A stretch of 64,000 nucleotides of DNA from Kaistella antarctica (GTDB lineage Bacteria > Bacteroidota > Bacteroidia > Flavobacteriales > Weeksellaceae). Below are positions 1 to 9,044 of the stretch, one piece after another (position 1 is the first letter of the stretch; each line of letters opens with the position of its first letter). The position numbers and the translations under genes were made by a program. The notes below the pieces were generated by a model. That model ran no database searches. It had not been told where the DNA came from and saw only the letters and a list, made by a program, of their open reading frames with translations. The DNA is taken from assembly GCF_900109615.1 (NCBI RefSeq), contig NZ_FOIX01000001.1:372001-436000 (forward strand), written 5' to 3'.

Positions 1-1
1 C

Positions 2-76
2 GAGCGAAAAACCTACAGAAACTTTTTCCATCCTAAACACAGATGGCAAGTAACCGGAATAAGATTAGCAAAATGA
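2..76 (+). CDS. egtB: EgtB-type hercynine sulfoxide synthase, C-terminal end only
   Basis: Only the last 24 codons are inside the window; the gene begins beyond the left edge. The frame reads ERKTYRNFFHPKHRW then QVTGIRLAK and a stop. This is the typical end of EgtB/SUMF-type proteins, where an aromatic RNFF/RW...GxRLA stretch closes the formylglycine-synthase-like domain. EgtB is the iron enzyme that joins a thiol donor to hercynine in ergothioneine synthesis. The stop overlaps the start of egtD (ATGA), and the assignment is strengthened by that neighbour. Which EgtB subtype it is, and so which thiol donor it uses, cannot be told from this fragment. Confidence 0.8.
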   Translation, partial: ERKTYRNFFHPKHRWQVTGIRLAK

Positions 77-1026
77 CGAAAAACAATACTTTTTTAAAGG
101 ACGTGAATGACGGTCTCAGTCAATATCCCAAATATCTTTCTTCACATTATTTTTATGATAAAAACGGCGATGAGCTATTCCGCCAAATTATGGAAATGCC
201 TGAATATTATCTGACCAATTCTGAATTAGAAATTTTTAAGGAGCAGACCGACTCCATTATTGGATCCTTTGGCCTCGATAAAAGTCAAGGATTTGAATTA
301 ATTGAGCTCGGAGCAGGAGATGGGGAAAAGACACAACATCTTTTAAAGCGTTTGATAGACGAGGATTTCAAATTCAAATTTATTCCTGTTGATATTTCGA
401 ATAATAGCCTTCACCAAATTACCGAACGGATGACAGATTTATTTCCGACATTAGAAATTGAAGGAAAACAGGGCGATTATTTTTATGTCCTCGATGAACT
501 TTTTATTTCAGATAAACCCAAAGTCATTCTCTTTATCGGTTCTAATCTTGGCAATATGGCAGATGAAACAGCTGCCAATTTCTTAAATAAGATCGCAATC
601 AATATGAAGCCTGGTGAAAAATTATTGTTGGGCTTAGATTTAATAAAGTCACAAGATATCGTCCTTCCAGCTTACAGCGATGCCGCCGGAATTACAAGAG
701 ACTTTAATTTAAATCTTTTAAAAAGAATTAATAATGAACTCGGTGCGGATTTCGACATTTCAAGTTTTGAACATCAACCAGAATATACAGAAGAAGAAGG
801 TATTGCAAAAAGTTTTTTGAGATCTAAAAAGAAACAAACTGTTTATATCAAAGACTTGGAGAAATTTTTCGAATTTGCTGAAAATGAAAGCATCCACACG
901 GAAATCTCGCGCAAGTATAATGATGAAATTTTACAGAGGCTGATCGCTACCTCCGACTTGGAAATCTCGACTAAATTACTAGATCGGAAAAATTATTTCG
1001 CGGACTATATTCTTATAAAAACATGA
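73..1026 (+). CDS. egtD: L-histidine N-alpha-methyltransferase EgtD
   Basis: A SAM-dependent methyltransferase of the EgtD family, which trimethylates histidine to hercynine, the first step of ergothioneine synthesis. Visible motifs are the SAM loop ELGAGDGEKT near residue 90, IGSNLGN, LLGLDLIK, and near the C-terminus TEISRKYND, corresponding to the EIS/KF substrate-binding segment of mycobacterial EgtD. The length of 317 residues is normal for the family. The frame is open from an ATG at 43, but the ATG at 73 overlaps the egtB stop as ATGA and gives a normal N-terminus, so I chose 73. The 3' end overlaps the next gene in the same way, implying a translationally coupled operon. Confidence 0.92.
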   Translation: MTKNNTFLKDVNDGLSQYPKYLSSHYFYDKNGDELFRQIMEMPEYYLTNSELEIFKEQTDSIIGSFGLDKSQGFELIELGAGDGEKTQHLLKRLIDEDFKFKFIPVDISNNSLHQITERMTDLFPTLEIEGKQGDYFYVLDELFISDKPKVILFIGSNLGNMADETAANFLNKIAINMKPGEKLLLGLDLIKSQDIVLPAYSDAAGITRDFNLNLLKRINNELGADFDISSFEHQPEYTEEEGIAKSFLRSKKKQTVYIKDLEKFFEFAENESIHTEISRKYNDEILQRLIATSDLEISTKLLDRKNYFADYILIKT

Positions 1027-1685
1027 GTGAAAAATTACCCATTAAAGGAATTTTAGGTTTAGGTAAAGCATCAACGCTCTACTATTTAAATGAAATTCAA
1101 GAAAGATATCAGCGAAAAAATGATTTATACTCTACGTGTCCATTTATCCTATACCAAGTTGACTTTCAAGAAATAAACCCTTTTTTGCCAAATAATTTTT
1201 CTATTCTAATTCCCAAACTTGAATATTTCTTTCATCAGATAAAAGAACTTGGAATTTCTAAATTATTAGTTCCTAATATAACATTGCACGAAAGCATAGA
1301 TCAAGTTAGTTTTCAATTTGATATTTGTCATCCTGTTTTTTTAACGTTAAAATATTTGGCAGAAAATAAAATTTCAGAAGTTTGCCTATTTGGGACGAAG
1401 TATACGATGAACTCAGAATATTTGCACCATAAGTTTTCTGAAAAGAATATTAAAATGTATTTGCCCAGCAAGGAAGATCAAGACTGGATTGACCACTTTA
1501 GGAAATCAGTTTACTCCCAAAAATCTTCTTCTGAGGAAACTTTAAAGTTTCAACAATTGATTAGAAAATATTCATCAAAAAGCGCGGTCATCATTTCATG
1601 TACCGAGCTTTCTTTATTTTCTTTAAAAAATGATTCTTCTTGTATTGATATGGCAGACCTACAAATAGAAGAATTTCTGCGCTAA
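1023..1685 (+). CDS. Asp/Glu racemase superfamily protein in the ergothioneine operon
   Basis: A 220-residue protein with the layout of the aspartate/glutamate racemase superfamily (YgeA/RacX-like): an N-terminal GILGLGKAST segment, a middle LFGTKYTMNSEYL segment, and a C-terminal ISCTELSLF motif carrying the usual second catalytic cysteine. The first catalytic cysteine, normally in a C-N-T-x-H motif, is absent: the matching stretch reads VPNITLHES. Simple two-base racemisation is therefore doubtful, and the protein may be a one-cysteine relative or use another substrate. Its ATG overlaps the egtD stop (ATGA), so it is co-transcribed with egtB-egtD. A role in handling a by-product or amino acid of ergothioneine metabolism is possible but unproven. 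Confidence 0.7.
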   Translation: MSEKLPIKGILGLGKASTLYYLNEIQERYQRKNDLYSTCPFILYQVDFQEINPFLPNNFSILIPKLEYFFHQIKELGISKLLVPNITLHESIDQVSFQFDICHPVFLTLKYLAENKISEVCLFGTKYTMNSEYLHHKFSEKNIKMYLPSKEDQDWIDHFRKSVYSQKSSSEETLKFQQLIRKYSSKSAVIISCTELSLFSLKNDSSCIDMADLQIEEFLR

Positions 1686-1690
1686 AATTT

Positions 1691-2728
1691 CTAGTGGAAA
1701 ACCTGATTTTCCTGTTCCAATACTCTAATAAAAGTTGTTCTTTTCGAAAGCTCCCGCAATTGTGAAGCTCCGACATAAGTGCAAGTTGACCGAACGCCGC
1801 CCAGAATATCTTTCACGGTCACTGCAACTGCTCCCTTGTAAGGAACTTTTACCGTCTTTCCTTCAGAAGAACGATATTCTGCCACGCCACCTGAATGTTT
1901 ATCCATCGCCGTTTGGGAACTCATTCCGTAAAAAAGTCTGAATTTTTCACCGTTTTCTTCTACAATTTCTCCACCACTTTCATCATGACCCGCAAACATT
2001 CCGCCCAACATCACGAAGTCGGCGCCGCCACCAAATGCTTTCGCGACATCTCCCGGAATTTTGCAACCGCCATCAGAGATTATGTGTCCGCCAAGTCCGT
2101 GCGCCGCATCAGCACATTCGATAATTGCAGAAAGTTGCGGATAACCGACACCCGTTTTTATTCTCGTTGTACAAACGGAGCCGGGACCAATTCCGACTTT
2201 TACAATATCAGCTCCCGATAAGATTAGTTCTTCCACCATTTCTCCAGTTACCACATTTCCGGCGATGATGGTTTTATCAGGGAAAATCTTACGCATCTTT
2301 CTTACGAATCCTACGAAATGTTCAGAATAACCGTTGGCAACATCGATGCATAGAAAATTAATTTTCGGATGCGCTTCTACAATTTTCTGAATTTTACCTT
2401 CATCTTCTTTACCAATTCCGGTACTTAACGCAATGTAATTGTAAATAGAGTCTGGTTGATCTTTAAGAAAACCTGACCATTCTTCAATGGTATAATGTTT
2501 ATGAATAGCCGTAATTATTTGATGTTTTGAAAGCGCTTCTGCCATTTCAAAAGTTCCGACCGTATCCATATTCGCGGCAATAATTGGAACACCTGTCCAT
2601 TCTTTCTGTGAATTTCGGAAGGTAAAATTTCTTTCTAAACTGACTTGTGAGCGTGATTTTAAAGTGGAGCGTTTCGGACGGATCATGACGTCTTTAAATC
2701 CTAATTTAAGTTCGGTTTCGATGCGCAT
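1691..2728 (-). CDS. guaC: GMP reductase
   Basis: A 345-residue IMPDH/GMPR-family TIM-barrel enzyme reducing GMP to IMP with NADPH release of ammonia in purine salvage. The catalytic loop [20 protein letters not shown] puts the active cysteine at residue 186, its position in E. coli GuaC. The CBS domains of IMP dehydrogenase are absent and the short length fits GuaC. A flavin/nucleotide loop [13 protein letters not shown] is also present. It converges on the racemase-like gene with only 5 bases between the stops, leaving no room for an intrinsic terminator. surE lies upstream on the same strand. Confidence 0.93.
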   Translation of the reverse strand: MRIETELKLGFKDVMIRPKRSTLKSRSQVSLERNFTFRNSQKEWTGVPIIAANMDTVGTFEMAEALSKHQIITAIHKHYTIEEWSGFLKDQPDSIYNYIALSTGIGKEDEGKIQKIVEAHPKINFLCIDVANGYSEHFVGFVRKMRKIFPDKTIIAGNVVTGEMVEELILSGADIVKVGIGPGSVCTTRIKTGVGYPQLSAIIECADAAHGLGGHIISDGGCKIPGDVAKAFGGGADFVMLGGMFAGHDESGGEIVEENGEKFRLFYGMSSQTAMDKHSGGVAEYRSSEGKTVKVPYKGAVAVTVKDILGGVRSTCTYVGASQLRELSKRTTFIRVLEQENQVFH

Positions 2729-2776
2729 TTTTTATATTTTAAATTAAAGTAGAAAAAGATTTAAAAAGCCATTCAC

Positions 2777-3541
2777 TTATTCCAGAGTTTCTCTTAACTG
2801 CTGAAGATGTTCGTGCGCAGTTAAATCGAATTTAACCGGGACAATAGAGATGTAACCATCAGCCAGAGCCGTTTCATCAGCATCGTGGCCATCGTCCATA
2901 TTATTGAAATAACCGGTCAACCAATAATATTTTTTGCCGTGTGGATTGATTCTTTCATCGAAATTTTCCTCCCATTTTGCATTGGCTTGTCGGCAAACTT
3001 TCACTCCTTTAATTTCTTCTTTTTTAAGATTGGGAATATTAACATTCAGCACCGTTCCTTTAGGTATTGGATTTGCCAAGACTTTTTTCACAATGGTTTG
3101 AATATATTCTTTGGCTTGCGAAAAATCAGCATCCCAAGAGAAATCGAGTAAGGAAAAACCAATCGCCTGTAAACCCTCTACGCCCGCTTCTACAGCAGCA
3201 CTCATGGTTCCAGAATAAATAACATTAATTGAAGAGTTGGCGCCGTGATTAATTCCGGAAACGACTAAATCTGGTTTTCTAGGCAAAATTTTATTTAAGG
3301 CAAATTTCACGCAGTCAACTGGAGTTCCGCTGAGCGAGTAATCTTTTTGGGGACCATCCAAGCCAATTTCTTCGAAGGTTAAAGTAGAGTCAATCGTAAT
3401 CGCGTGGCCTTTTCCAGACTGAGGCGAATTGGGAGCAACAACGATTACGTCGCCGATTTCGTTCATAAAGTTGACAAGATTTCTAATTCCGGGAGCCGTG
3501 ATTCCGTCGTCGTTGGTGACTAATATTAAGGGTTTTTTCAT
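2777..3541 (-). CDS. surE: 5'/3'-nucleotidase SurE (stationary-phase survival protein)
   Basis: A 254-residue SurE-family metal-dependent phosphatase acting on nucleoside monophosphates, cytosolic. The N-terminal LVTNDDGITAPGI holds the metal-binding Asp pair. SGTPVDCVKFAL and VSGINHGANSS supply the other conserved metal and phosphate contacts. The ATG chosen gives an N-terminus of normal length. A candidate -7 element (TATTTTTG on the minus strand, plus-strand 3562-3569) lies just upstream. It is divergent from the DUF5686 gene and is followed by guaC, also a purine-nucleotide enzyme. Confidence 0.93.
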   Translation of the reverse strand: MKKPLILVTNDDGITAPGIRNLVNFMNEIGDVIVVAPNSPQSGKGHAITIDSTLTFEEIGLDGPQKDYSLSGTPVDCVKFALNKILPRKPDLVVSGINHGANSSINVIYSGTMSAAVEAGVEGLQAIGFSLLDFSWDADFSQAKEYIQTIVKKVLANPIPKGTVLNVNIPNLKKEEIKGVKVCRQANAKWEENFDERINPHGKKYYWLTGYFNNMDDGHDADETALADGYISIVPVKFDLTAHEHLQQLRETLE

Positions 3542-3561
3542 GAATTTAAAATGATTTTAGA

Positions 3562-3569
3562 CAAAAATA
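3562..3569 (-). promoter_or_regulatory. Candidate -7 element of the surE promoter
   Basis: The minus strand reads TATTTTTG, a full match to the Bacteroidota TAnnTTTG -7 consensus, about 20 bases before the surE ATG. No clear -33 TTG was seen at the usual distance. Confidence 0.45.
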
Positions 3570-3668
3570 ATTCTTTAAAAAGACATTAGGCGTATTCTTC
3601 AAAAGTTTAATGATTATTTAAGATTTGCGGAGAAACAGAGCATCGAATACTACTTTTCCTCATATTAA

Positions 3669-3688
3669 GTTGTTGCTTAACTAACAAC
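3669..3688. repeat. Imperfect 20-bp palindrome upstream of the DUF5686 gene
   Basis: GTTGTT and AACAAC arms surround a central TTAA; 16 of 20 positions are self-complementary. It lies in the surE/DUF5686 divergent intergenic region, 14 bases before a TACTTTTG -7 element (3703-3710). It could be an operator for a dimeric repressor or activator. No regulator is identified. Confidence 0.35.
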
Positions 3689-3702
3689 CTGAATTTTTAT
3701 CA

Positions 3703-3710
3703 TACTTTTG
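3703..3710 (+). promoter_or_regulatory. Candidate -7 element for the DUF5686 gene
   Basis: TACTTTTG matches TAnnTTTG and lies 50 bases before the ATG at 3760. TTG triplets upstream (3670-3675) are further away than the usual spacing. Confidence 0.45.
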
Positions 3711-3759
3711 CAAGTTGTTTGATGATTAAAATTCAAACCGTTTCTCAGGATAATTATTT

Positions 3760-6039
3760 ATGACATATTTCAGATTTTTGTTTCTATCATTGATATTGAC
3801 TTCAGCTTTTTATTTTTCTCAGGTTCGAGAAACTGGGATTGATGAAGTAAAAATTAAAGCCTTTAAGAAATCGAAAAAGAAAGATAATCCTGCCTACGAT
3901 ATTTTGCAGGAAGTTTGGAAACGGAAAAAAAGCAACGGTCTTTCTCAGTTTCAAGATTATCAATACGAAGAGTATGAAAAAGTAGAAATTGATATTGCAA
4001 ACATCGATTCTGCTTTCACCCAACGGAAAATTTTCAATAACCTCGAGTTTGTTTTTAAGTATGCAGACACTTTGGATAATGCTGATAAAATGGTACTTCC
4101 GATTTTCTTTAACGAAACCCTTTATAAAAATTTCGGTAAAAACATTCCTAATAAGAAGGAGAAAAGAGAAATTCTAGCTAATAAATCTTCCGGTTTTTCT
4201 GATAACGACGCGCTGGCAAATACGGCAAAAAATTTACATAAAGACATCGATATTTATGATAATGTTCTCAACTTCTTCAATATTGGGTTTACAAGTCCGA
4301 TCGCCACAGATGGTTTTTCAGCCTATGATTACCAACTCTTAGGAACAGAATTTATCAATGGTACAGATTGTTATCGCATAAAATATTCTCCGAAAAGAAA
4401 AGATGTACTTTCAATTTACGGCGTGATTTATATTGCTAAAGAAACTTACGCGGTCGTGCGGGCAACCCTTAGATCAAGTAAAAACATTAACGTCAATTTT
4501 GTTAATAATTTCTACAATGAATTAGATTATGACAATCCAAATGATTCTATTTTCCTGCCTAAAAGAAATTATCAGGAAATACAATTGTCGGTTTTTGGAA
4601 AAGCTGAAAAATCAAAAAGTCTTCTAGCAAAGAAAACTACGGTTTTTTCCGATTACCTGTTTAATCAGAATTTAAATGATGATTTGTTTGACAATAAAAT
4701 TTCATCGATAACCGATGATGATTTTCAGAAAGACGATCAGTTCTGGATTGATAATAGAAAAGAGAAGCTTTCTAAAACGGAAAAGAACGTTTATGAAATG
4801 ATGGGAGAATTGCAAAATGTGCCCAAATTTAAAACTGCCATGAAAGCTTATGAAACCATTGCCAGTGGCTATTACAACATCAACAAAAGCATCAGCCTGG
4901 GCGATATTTATTCAATCGTGGGTTACAATGAAGTAGAAGGTTTTCGCTTGAGACTCGGTGCAAGAACTTACTTTTCTTCAAACGATTTATGGCGCGCTGC
5001 CTTCTATACTGCTTATGGATTTAGAGATCAACAAGTGAAATATGGTGCTGAATTTAGGAATATGTTCAATCGGGATAATCGCTTTACGCTTGGAGTTGGA
5101 ACCAGAAGAGATGTAATGCAGCTAGGCTCGCAGTTGACCGCCGATGAGGGAATTATGACGAGGTCTTTTGCTTCTTCCGGCGTTTTAAGCGCTGGCGATA
5201 ATTTCTATTTAAGTTCCGTAAATCAAACCAGTGCGTTTGCAGCGATTGATCCTTTTAAAAATTTCACGGTGAGATTAGACGCCACTTATCAAACCATAAA
5301 ATCTGCGAATCCGGAAAAATTCTCCTTAGACTTTTTTAAAAATAATCAACTAAAATCTGTCGTCAGTGATTCTAAACTGGCTTTCAGTTTAACCGCAAGA
5401 CCAGGCGCGAAATTTTCGAGATATGGCGTCGATCGTTATGAGCACAGTACTTTGGCGCCAACGATTATGTTGAAATATACGCAAGGATTAGAAGGCGTTT
5501 TCGAATCTGATTTCAAGTATAGCAAGCTTCAGTTTTATTATTATCAACCGATTCTATTAAGCAGTTTCGGGCGACTTGTTTTGAATGTGGAAGCTGGTAA
5601 GAACTTCAATGCCGTTCCGCTCGCTTTGCAAAATATTATTCCGGGAAATCAAGCTTATAATTTAATGCCTAATACTTTTGCGCTGCTCGATTATTATGAA
5701 TTCGTGGCAGATCAATATTTTACTTTTCAGGCAGAACATCATTTTAATGGCAAAATCTTTTCTTACATTCCTTTAATTAAAAAATTGAAATTAAGAGAAG
5801 TCGCTTTCTATAGAACGGCGGTGGGAACTTTAAATCAAAGCTCTGTTTTAATCAACTCTTCTAATTTAATTTTAAAAGCACCCAATAAACCGTATTACGA
5901 ATACGGATTCGGGATTGAAAACATCGGCTTTGGAAACGTAAGAATTCTGAGAATTGATTTTAACTGGCGAGGAAATTATCTTGAAAATCCAGCAGCCAGA
6001 AAATTCGGAATTAAGTTTGGGCTGCAGGCTTATTTTTAA
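3760..6039 (+). CDS. DUF5686-family outer-membrane protein
   Basis: A 759-residue exported protein: residues 1-20 form a signal peptide (MTYFRFLFLSLILTSAFYFS). The first half, with features such as YDILQEVWKRK and YDNVLNFFNIGFTSPIA, followed by a C-terminal half rich in alternating beta-strand motifs and ending in an aromatic residue (LQAYF), matches the DUF5686 family of Bacteroidota. Many family members begin with a carboxypeptidase-D-like domain; it is missing here, so the protein is a short form. The ending suggests an outer-membrane beta-barrel. The function is unknown. It stands alone between a divergent surE and prc. Confidence 0.75.
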   Translation: MTYFRFLFLSLILTSAFYFSQVRETGIDEVKIKAFKKSKKKDNPAYDILQEVWKRKKSNGLSQFQDYQYEEYEKVEIDIANIDSAFTQRKIFNNLEFVFKYADTLDNADKMVLPIFFNETLYKNFGKNIPNKKEKREILANKSSGFSDNDALANTAKNLHKDIDIYDNVLNFFNIGFTSPIATDGFSAYDYQLLGTEFINGTDCYRIKYSPKRKDVLSIYGVIYIAKETYAVVRATLRSSKNINVNFVNNFYNELDYDNPNDSIFLPKRNYQEIQLSVFGKAEKSKSLLAKKTTVFSDYLFNQNLNDDLFDNKISSITDDDFQKDDQFWIDNRKEKLSKTEKNVYEMMGELQNVPKFKTAMKAYETIASGYYNINKSISLGDIYSIVGYNEVEGFRLRLGARTYFSSNDLWRAAFYTAYGFRDQQVKYGAEFRNMFNRDNRFTLGVGTRRDVMQLGSQLTADEGIMTRSFASSGVLSAGDNFYLSSVNQTSAFAAIDPFKNFTVRLDATYQTIKSANPEKFSLDFFKNNQLKSVVSDSKLAFSLTARPGAKFSRYGVDRYEHSTLAPTIMLKYTQGLEGVFESDFKYSKLQFYYYQPILLSSFGRLVLNVEAGKNFNAVPLALQNIIPGNQAYNLMPNTFALLDYYEFVADQYFTFQAEHHFNGKIFSYIPLIKKLKLREVAFYRTAVGTLNQSSVLINSSNLILKAPNKPYYEYGFGIENIGFGNVRILRIDFNWRGNYLENPAARKFGIKFGLQAYF

Positions 6040-6120
6040 AATATCCTTACCTTTTTCAGTGCAACTTTTTGTATCCGAATAAAACTTTTCGAAAATCTGA
6101 TTTTATTCTAATTAAGGTAC

Positions 6121-6128
6121 TAATTTTG
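6121..6128 (+). promoter_or_regulatory. Candidate -7 element for prc
   Basis: TAATTTTG, a full TAnnTTTG match, 69 bases before the preferred prc ATG at 6197 and just before a TTG codon at 6134 that could be mistaken for the start. Confidence 0.4.
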
Positions 6129-6196
6129 ATACTTTGAAAAATCCTGTAACGAATAAGGATAATCTTCAACACATTACATATACTATTTACAACTCT

Positions 6197-8317
6197 ATGT
6201 TCAAAAATTTTAAATTCAATACCTTACTGCTTTTCATTCCGCTCACGAGTTTAGTGTTTTGCTTTAACACCCCGAAAAATGACGACGAGAAAATGTCGAC
6301 CATTATGATCAGCGTAAAAAACACGCTCAGCTATTTGCACTATTCGCCAAAACCTATTAATGATGCTTATTCACAAGAAGTTTATAAGCAGTATTTCGAA
6401 ATGGTTGATAACTCGAAACGGTATTTCCTACAATCAGATATGGCCGAATTTGCGCAGCACAAAACGAAGTTAGATGATTACTTAAACCAAGGTGATTTGA
6501 AATTCTATAAATTAACCATCGATCGTTTGTATCAAAGAGTTGATGAAATAGATAAAATAACGCAGGATATTTTGAGCAAACCCATCAATTTAGATGAAGA
6601 GGAGACGCTTTTGCTGGAACCCAAGAAAAAAGATAATCCAGTAAACCAGAAAGAACTGGCCGCAGAATGGAAAAAATACATCAAGTATAATATTCTGCAG
6701 GAAATGGAATCTATGACGGCGAAAGAGGAAATTCAAAAAGAGAAGAAAGATTCTGTTCAGAAATTCAATTTGAAAGACACCATTAAGTTGGACATTTTAA
6801 CTCCGGAAGCAAAAAGAGTTAAAGCGACTGCTGAAGTGAAAGATTTGGTGACCGATACTTTCAGAAGATTCAAGAAAAGAAATAAGATGGATTGGTTCAC
6901 GGTTTATATGAACTCATACACCGCAGTTTTCGATCCACACACGAACTATTATTCGCCGAAAAACAAAGAGGATTTTGATACGCAATTCAAAGGAAAGATC
7001 ATAGGAATTGGGGCAATTATACAAGAGAAAAAAGGAAACCTTTACTTAGGTGAATTAACGATTGGCGCGCCAGCGTGGAAATCGAAGCAACTTGCGAAAG
7101 GTGATAAAATATTAAAAGTTAGATCTACCCCGAAAGATGAAGCCGTAAATGTAGTCGGAATGTTGGTAGATGAAGCGGTGCGATTGATTCGTGGAAAAGA
7201 AGGAACCAAGGTTGTTTTGACCGTTGAGAAAGAAGACAAATCCATTAAGGAAGTAATTATGACTCGTGAAGAAGTTTCGATTGAAGATACTTTCGCGCGC
7301 AGTATTGTGATCAACTCTGCAGATGGTAAGAAATATGGATTTATCAGCTTACCAAGTTTTAATGCAGATTTCGAAGATGTGAAAGGAAGAAATGCTTCTG
7401 ATGACATTAAGAATGAAATCGTTAAATTAAAAGCACAAAATGTAGAAGGAATCGTGCTTGACCTTAGAAATAATGGTGGAGGAAGTTTAACGGAAGTTGG
7501 CGATATCATGGGCTTGTTTATGAACGCGGGCGCTTATGTTCAAGTTAAAGATGGTAACGGGAAAATTCAAACCCTTAGAAATAAATCCAGCACTCCGTTA
7601 TGGACTGGTCCATTGGTGATCATGCAAAATGAACTTTCTGCTTCAGCATCGGAGATTTTAGCAGGCGCCATTCAGGATTACGGTAGAGGCGTGGTGCTCG
7701 GTTCGCCACAGTCTTTCGGAAAAGGTACGGTACAAACATTTGTAGATTTAAATAGATTTTTAAATTCGACTGATGACTTCGGATCTTTGAAACTGACGAT
7801 TCAGAAGTTCTATAGAATTACAGGAGAATCAACGCAGAGAAAAGGTATTCAGTCGGATATTCAAATGAAAGATTTCTACACCTTTGCAGAAATTGGCGAA
7901 CGCTATGATGATTTTGCATTGGCTTGGGATAAAATTCCAGCTGTAGATTATCAAGCGACCAACTACTTTTCGGTTACTGCTTTGCAGAAAGGGATTGAAG
8001 CACGTTTGAAAGACAATAAAACGTATCAGTTGATGCAAGAATCTGCGCAATGGAAAGAAAAATTGGATAAGGAAGAAACGATTTCTTTGAATCAAGCAAA
8101 ATTCAATGAAGTAATGCAAACCAGAAAATCGCAAATCAAGAAGTTTAAAACACTTTCTAAATTCAACAACGGTTTGAAATTTACAGTCAATCCAGACGAA
8201 GCAGTTCGTGAGAAAAAAGATGAAGCATTTGCTAAGAAAACGGAGAACTGGACTAAGAATCTTCAACGGGATTTATACCTTCAGGAAGCGGTTAACGTTA
8301 TTGCAGAAATGAAGTAA
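6197..8317 (+). CDS. prc: Carboxy-terminal (tail-specific) processing protease, S41A
   Basis: A 706-residue periplasmic protease of the Prc/Tsp type. Order of parts: an N-terminal membrane/signal segment (FNTLLLFIPLTSLVFCF), a helical N-terminal domain, a PDZ domain around residues 250-340, the S41 core with LDLRNNGGGSLTEV, the nucleophile in NELSASASEILAG, the general base lysine in SFGKGTVQ, and a helical C-terminal domain. The frame is open from a TTG at 6134. The ATG at 6197 directly precedes the signal segment and is a better start. It trims or degrades envelope proteins from their C-termini. It is monocistronic, ending in a strong terminator. Confidence 0.9.
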   Translation: MFKNFKFNTLLLFIPLTSLVFCFNTPKNDDEKMSTIMISVKNTLSYLHYSPKPINDAYSQEVYKQYFEMVDNSKRYFLQSDMAEFAQHKTKLDDYLNQGDLKFYKLTIDRLYQRVDEIDKITQDILSKPINLDEEETLLLEPKKKDNPVNQKELAAEWKKYIKYNILQEMESMTAKEEIQKEKKDSVQKFNLKDTIKLDILTPEAKRVKATAEVKDLVTDTFRRFKKRNKMDWFTVYMNSYTAVFDPHTNYYSPKNKEDFDTQFKGKIIGIGAIIQEKKGNLYLGELTIGAPAWKSKQLAKGDKILKVRSTPKDEAVNVVGMLVDEAVRLIRGKEGTKVVLTVEKEDKSIKEVIMTREEVSIEDTFARSIVINSADGKKYGFISLPSFNADFEDVKGRNASDDIKNEIVKLKAQNVEGIVLDLRNNGGGSLTEVGDIMGLFMNAGAYVQVKDGNGKIQTLRNKSSTPLWTGPLVIMQNELSASASEILAGAIQDYGRGVVLGSPQSFGKGTVQTFVDLNRFLNSTDDFGSLKLTIQKFYRITGESTQRKGIQSDIQMKDFYTFAEIGERYDDFALAWDKIPAVDYQATNYFSVTALQKGIEARLKDNKTYQLMQESAQWKEKLDKEETISLNQAKFNEVMQTRKSQIKKFKTLSKFNNGLKFTVNPDEAVREKKDEAFAKKTENWTKNLQRDLYLQEAVNVIAEMK

Positions 8318-8336
8318 CTACTTTAAAACATAAAAT

Positions 8337-8372
8337 AAAAACAACCATCAATAGTTATTGATGGTTGTTTTG
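8337..8372. terminator. Bidirectional intrinsic terminator
   Basis: AAAACAACCATCAATA is followed by its exact complement after a 2-base loop, flanked by A and T runs. It sits between prc (+) and the convergent 165-residue membrane protein gene (-), and can serve both. Confidence 0.85.
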
Positions 8373-8410
8373 TTTGAAGTGCTGCTATATATTTTTCCGA
8401 AACGTAAACC

Positions 8411-8908
8411 TTACTCAACTTTCTTATTCTTTTTCTGCTGCTCGTTTTCATATTCTACCGTCAATATGATAACGCCAATAAAACAGCCAATCACAGAAAA
8501 AAACATTAATACGGTCCACAACTTATTATTCGGAAATGCAGATATTCCTTTCGGAGTATCCTGTAAGGTCTCGCGAAGTTTCATCAACACATTTGTTTTT
8601 TCCAGGGCACTTGATGAAGTTAAAGTTTGGAGTTCATGTTGACTTGCCTTTAAATTCCGATACCAGAAATCTACATCCTCGTCTGGCGTTTTATACAAAA
8701 CAGAAGTGTAGCCTGTGGTCATTTTTTTTCCTTCTAAATATTGAAGAGATCTCGTCAATTCTTCTTCTGCCAGATCGATGGTGTTGGCGTTAGAAGCCCT
8801 TTTCAAGTAACCAGAAACATTCTGTTTAAATTCGATTCCTTTTGAAACACGAAAACCAAAAATCGTTACTGCTATTACAATTAATAAATAGCCAACTGTT
8901 TTCTTCAT
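8411..8908 (-). CDS. Two-TM membrane protein of unknown function
   Basis: A 165-residue protein I do not recognise. A membrane segment (GYLLIVIAVTIFGF) near residues 5-18 is followed by a soluble, helix-rich middle and a second membrane segment around residues 125-148 (LWTVLMFFSVIGCFIGVIILTV), then a charged tail. This leaves about 105 residues on one side of the membrane, probably outside the cytoplasm. It is divergent from the LytS operon and shares its 160-bp upstream region, so joint control is conceivable but unproven. Confidence 0.65.
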   Translation of the reverse strand: MKKTVGYLLIVIAVTIFGFRVSKGIEFKQNVSGYLKRASNANTIDLAEEELTRSLQYLEGKKMTTGYTSVLYKTPDEDVDFWYRNLKASQHELQTLTSSSALEKTNVLMKLRETLQDTPKGISAFPNNKLWTVLMFFSVIGCFIGVIILTVEYENEQQKKNKKVE

Positions 8909-8981
8909 AAAATAATATTGTTAAAATTTCTTTCGTAGAGCGCGTCTACACTTTTTACTTGCGTAAAAATATATAATTTTT

Positions 8982-9011
8982 ACCATTCAGTCTTTAAAAT
9001 TGACCATTCAA
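8982..9011 (+). promoter_or_regulatory. Putative LytTR operator, two direct repeats 21 bp apart (site 1)
   Basis: ACCATTCAG at 8982-8990 and ACCATTCAA at 9003-9011 are direct repeats with a period of exactly 21 bp, two helical turns. Each fits the published LytTR-domain target pattern except for A in place of its central G. The second box begins 42 bp before the -7 element at 9045. The same arrangement occurs at 37613 and 39922. It precedes the operon that encodes the window's only LytTR regulator. Confidence 0.75.
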
Positions 9012-9044
9012 GCAATAATTATTTTATTTACCTTTAATCGAGTT

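Noticed and set aside
2475-2482. A single ACCATTC box inside guaC
   Set aside because: It is within coding sequence, has no partner at 21 bp and no -7 element at 42 bp.
6134-6196. TTG start adding 21 residues to the tail-specific protease
   Set aside because: The added residues are not signal-like and follow the -7 element too closely; the ATG at 6197 opens a proper signal segment.
7042-7509. A 155-codon minus-strand frame inside prc
   Set aside because: It lies antisense to the conserved PDZ and S41 domains and has the biased composition of a shadow frame.
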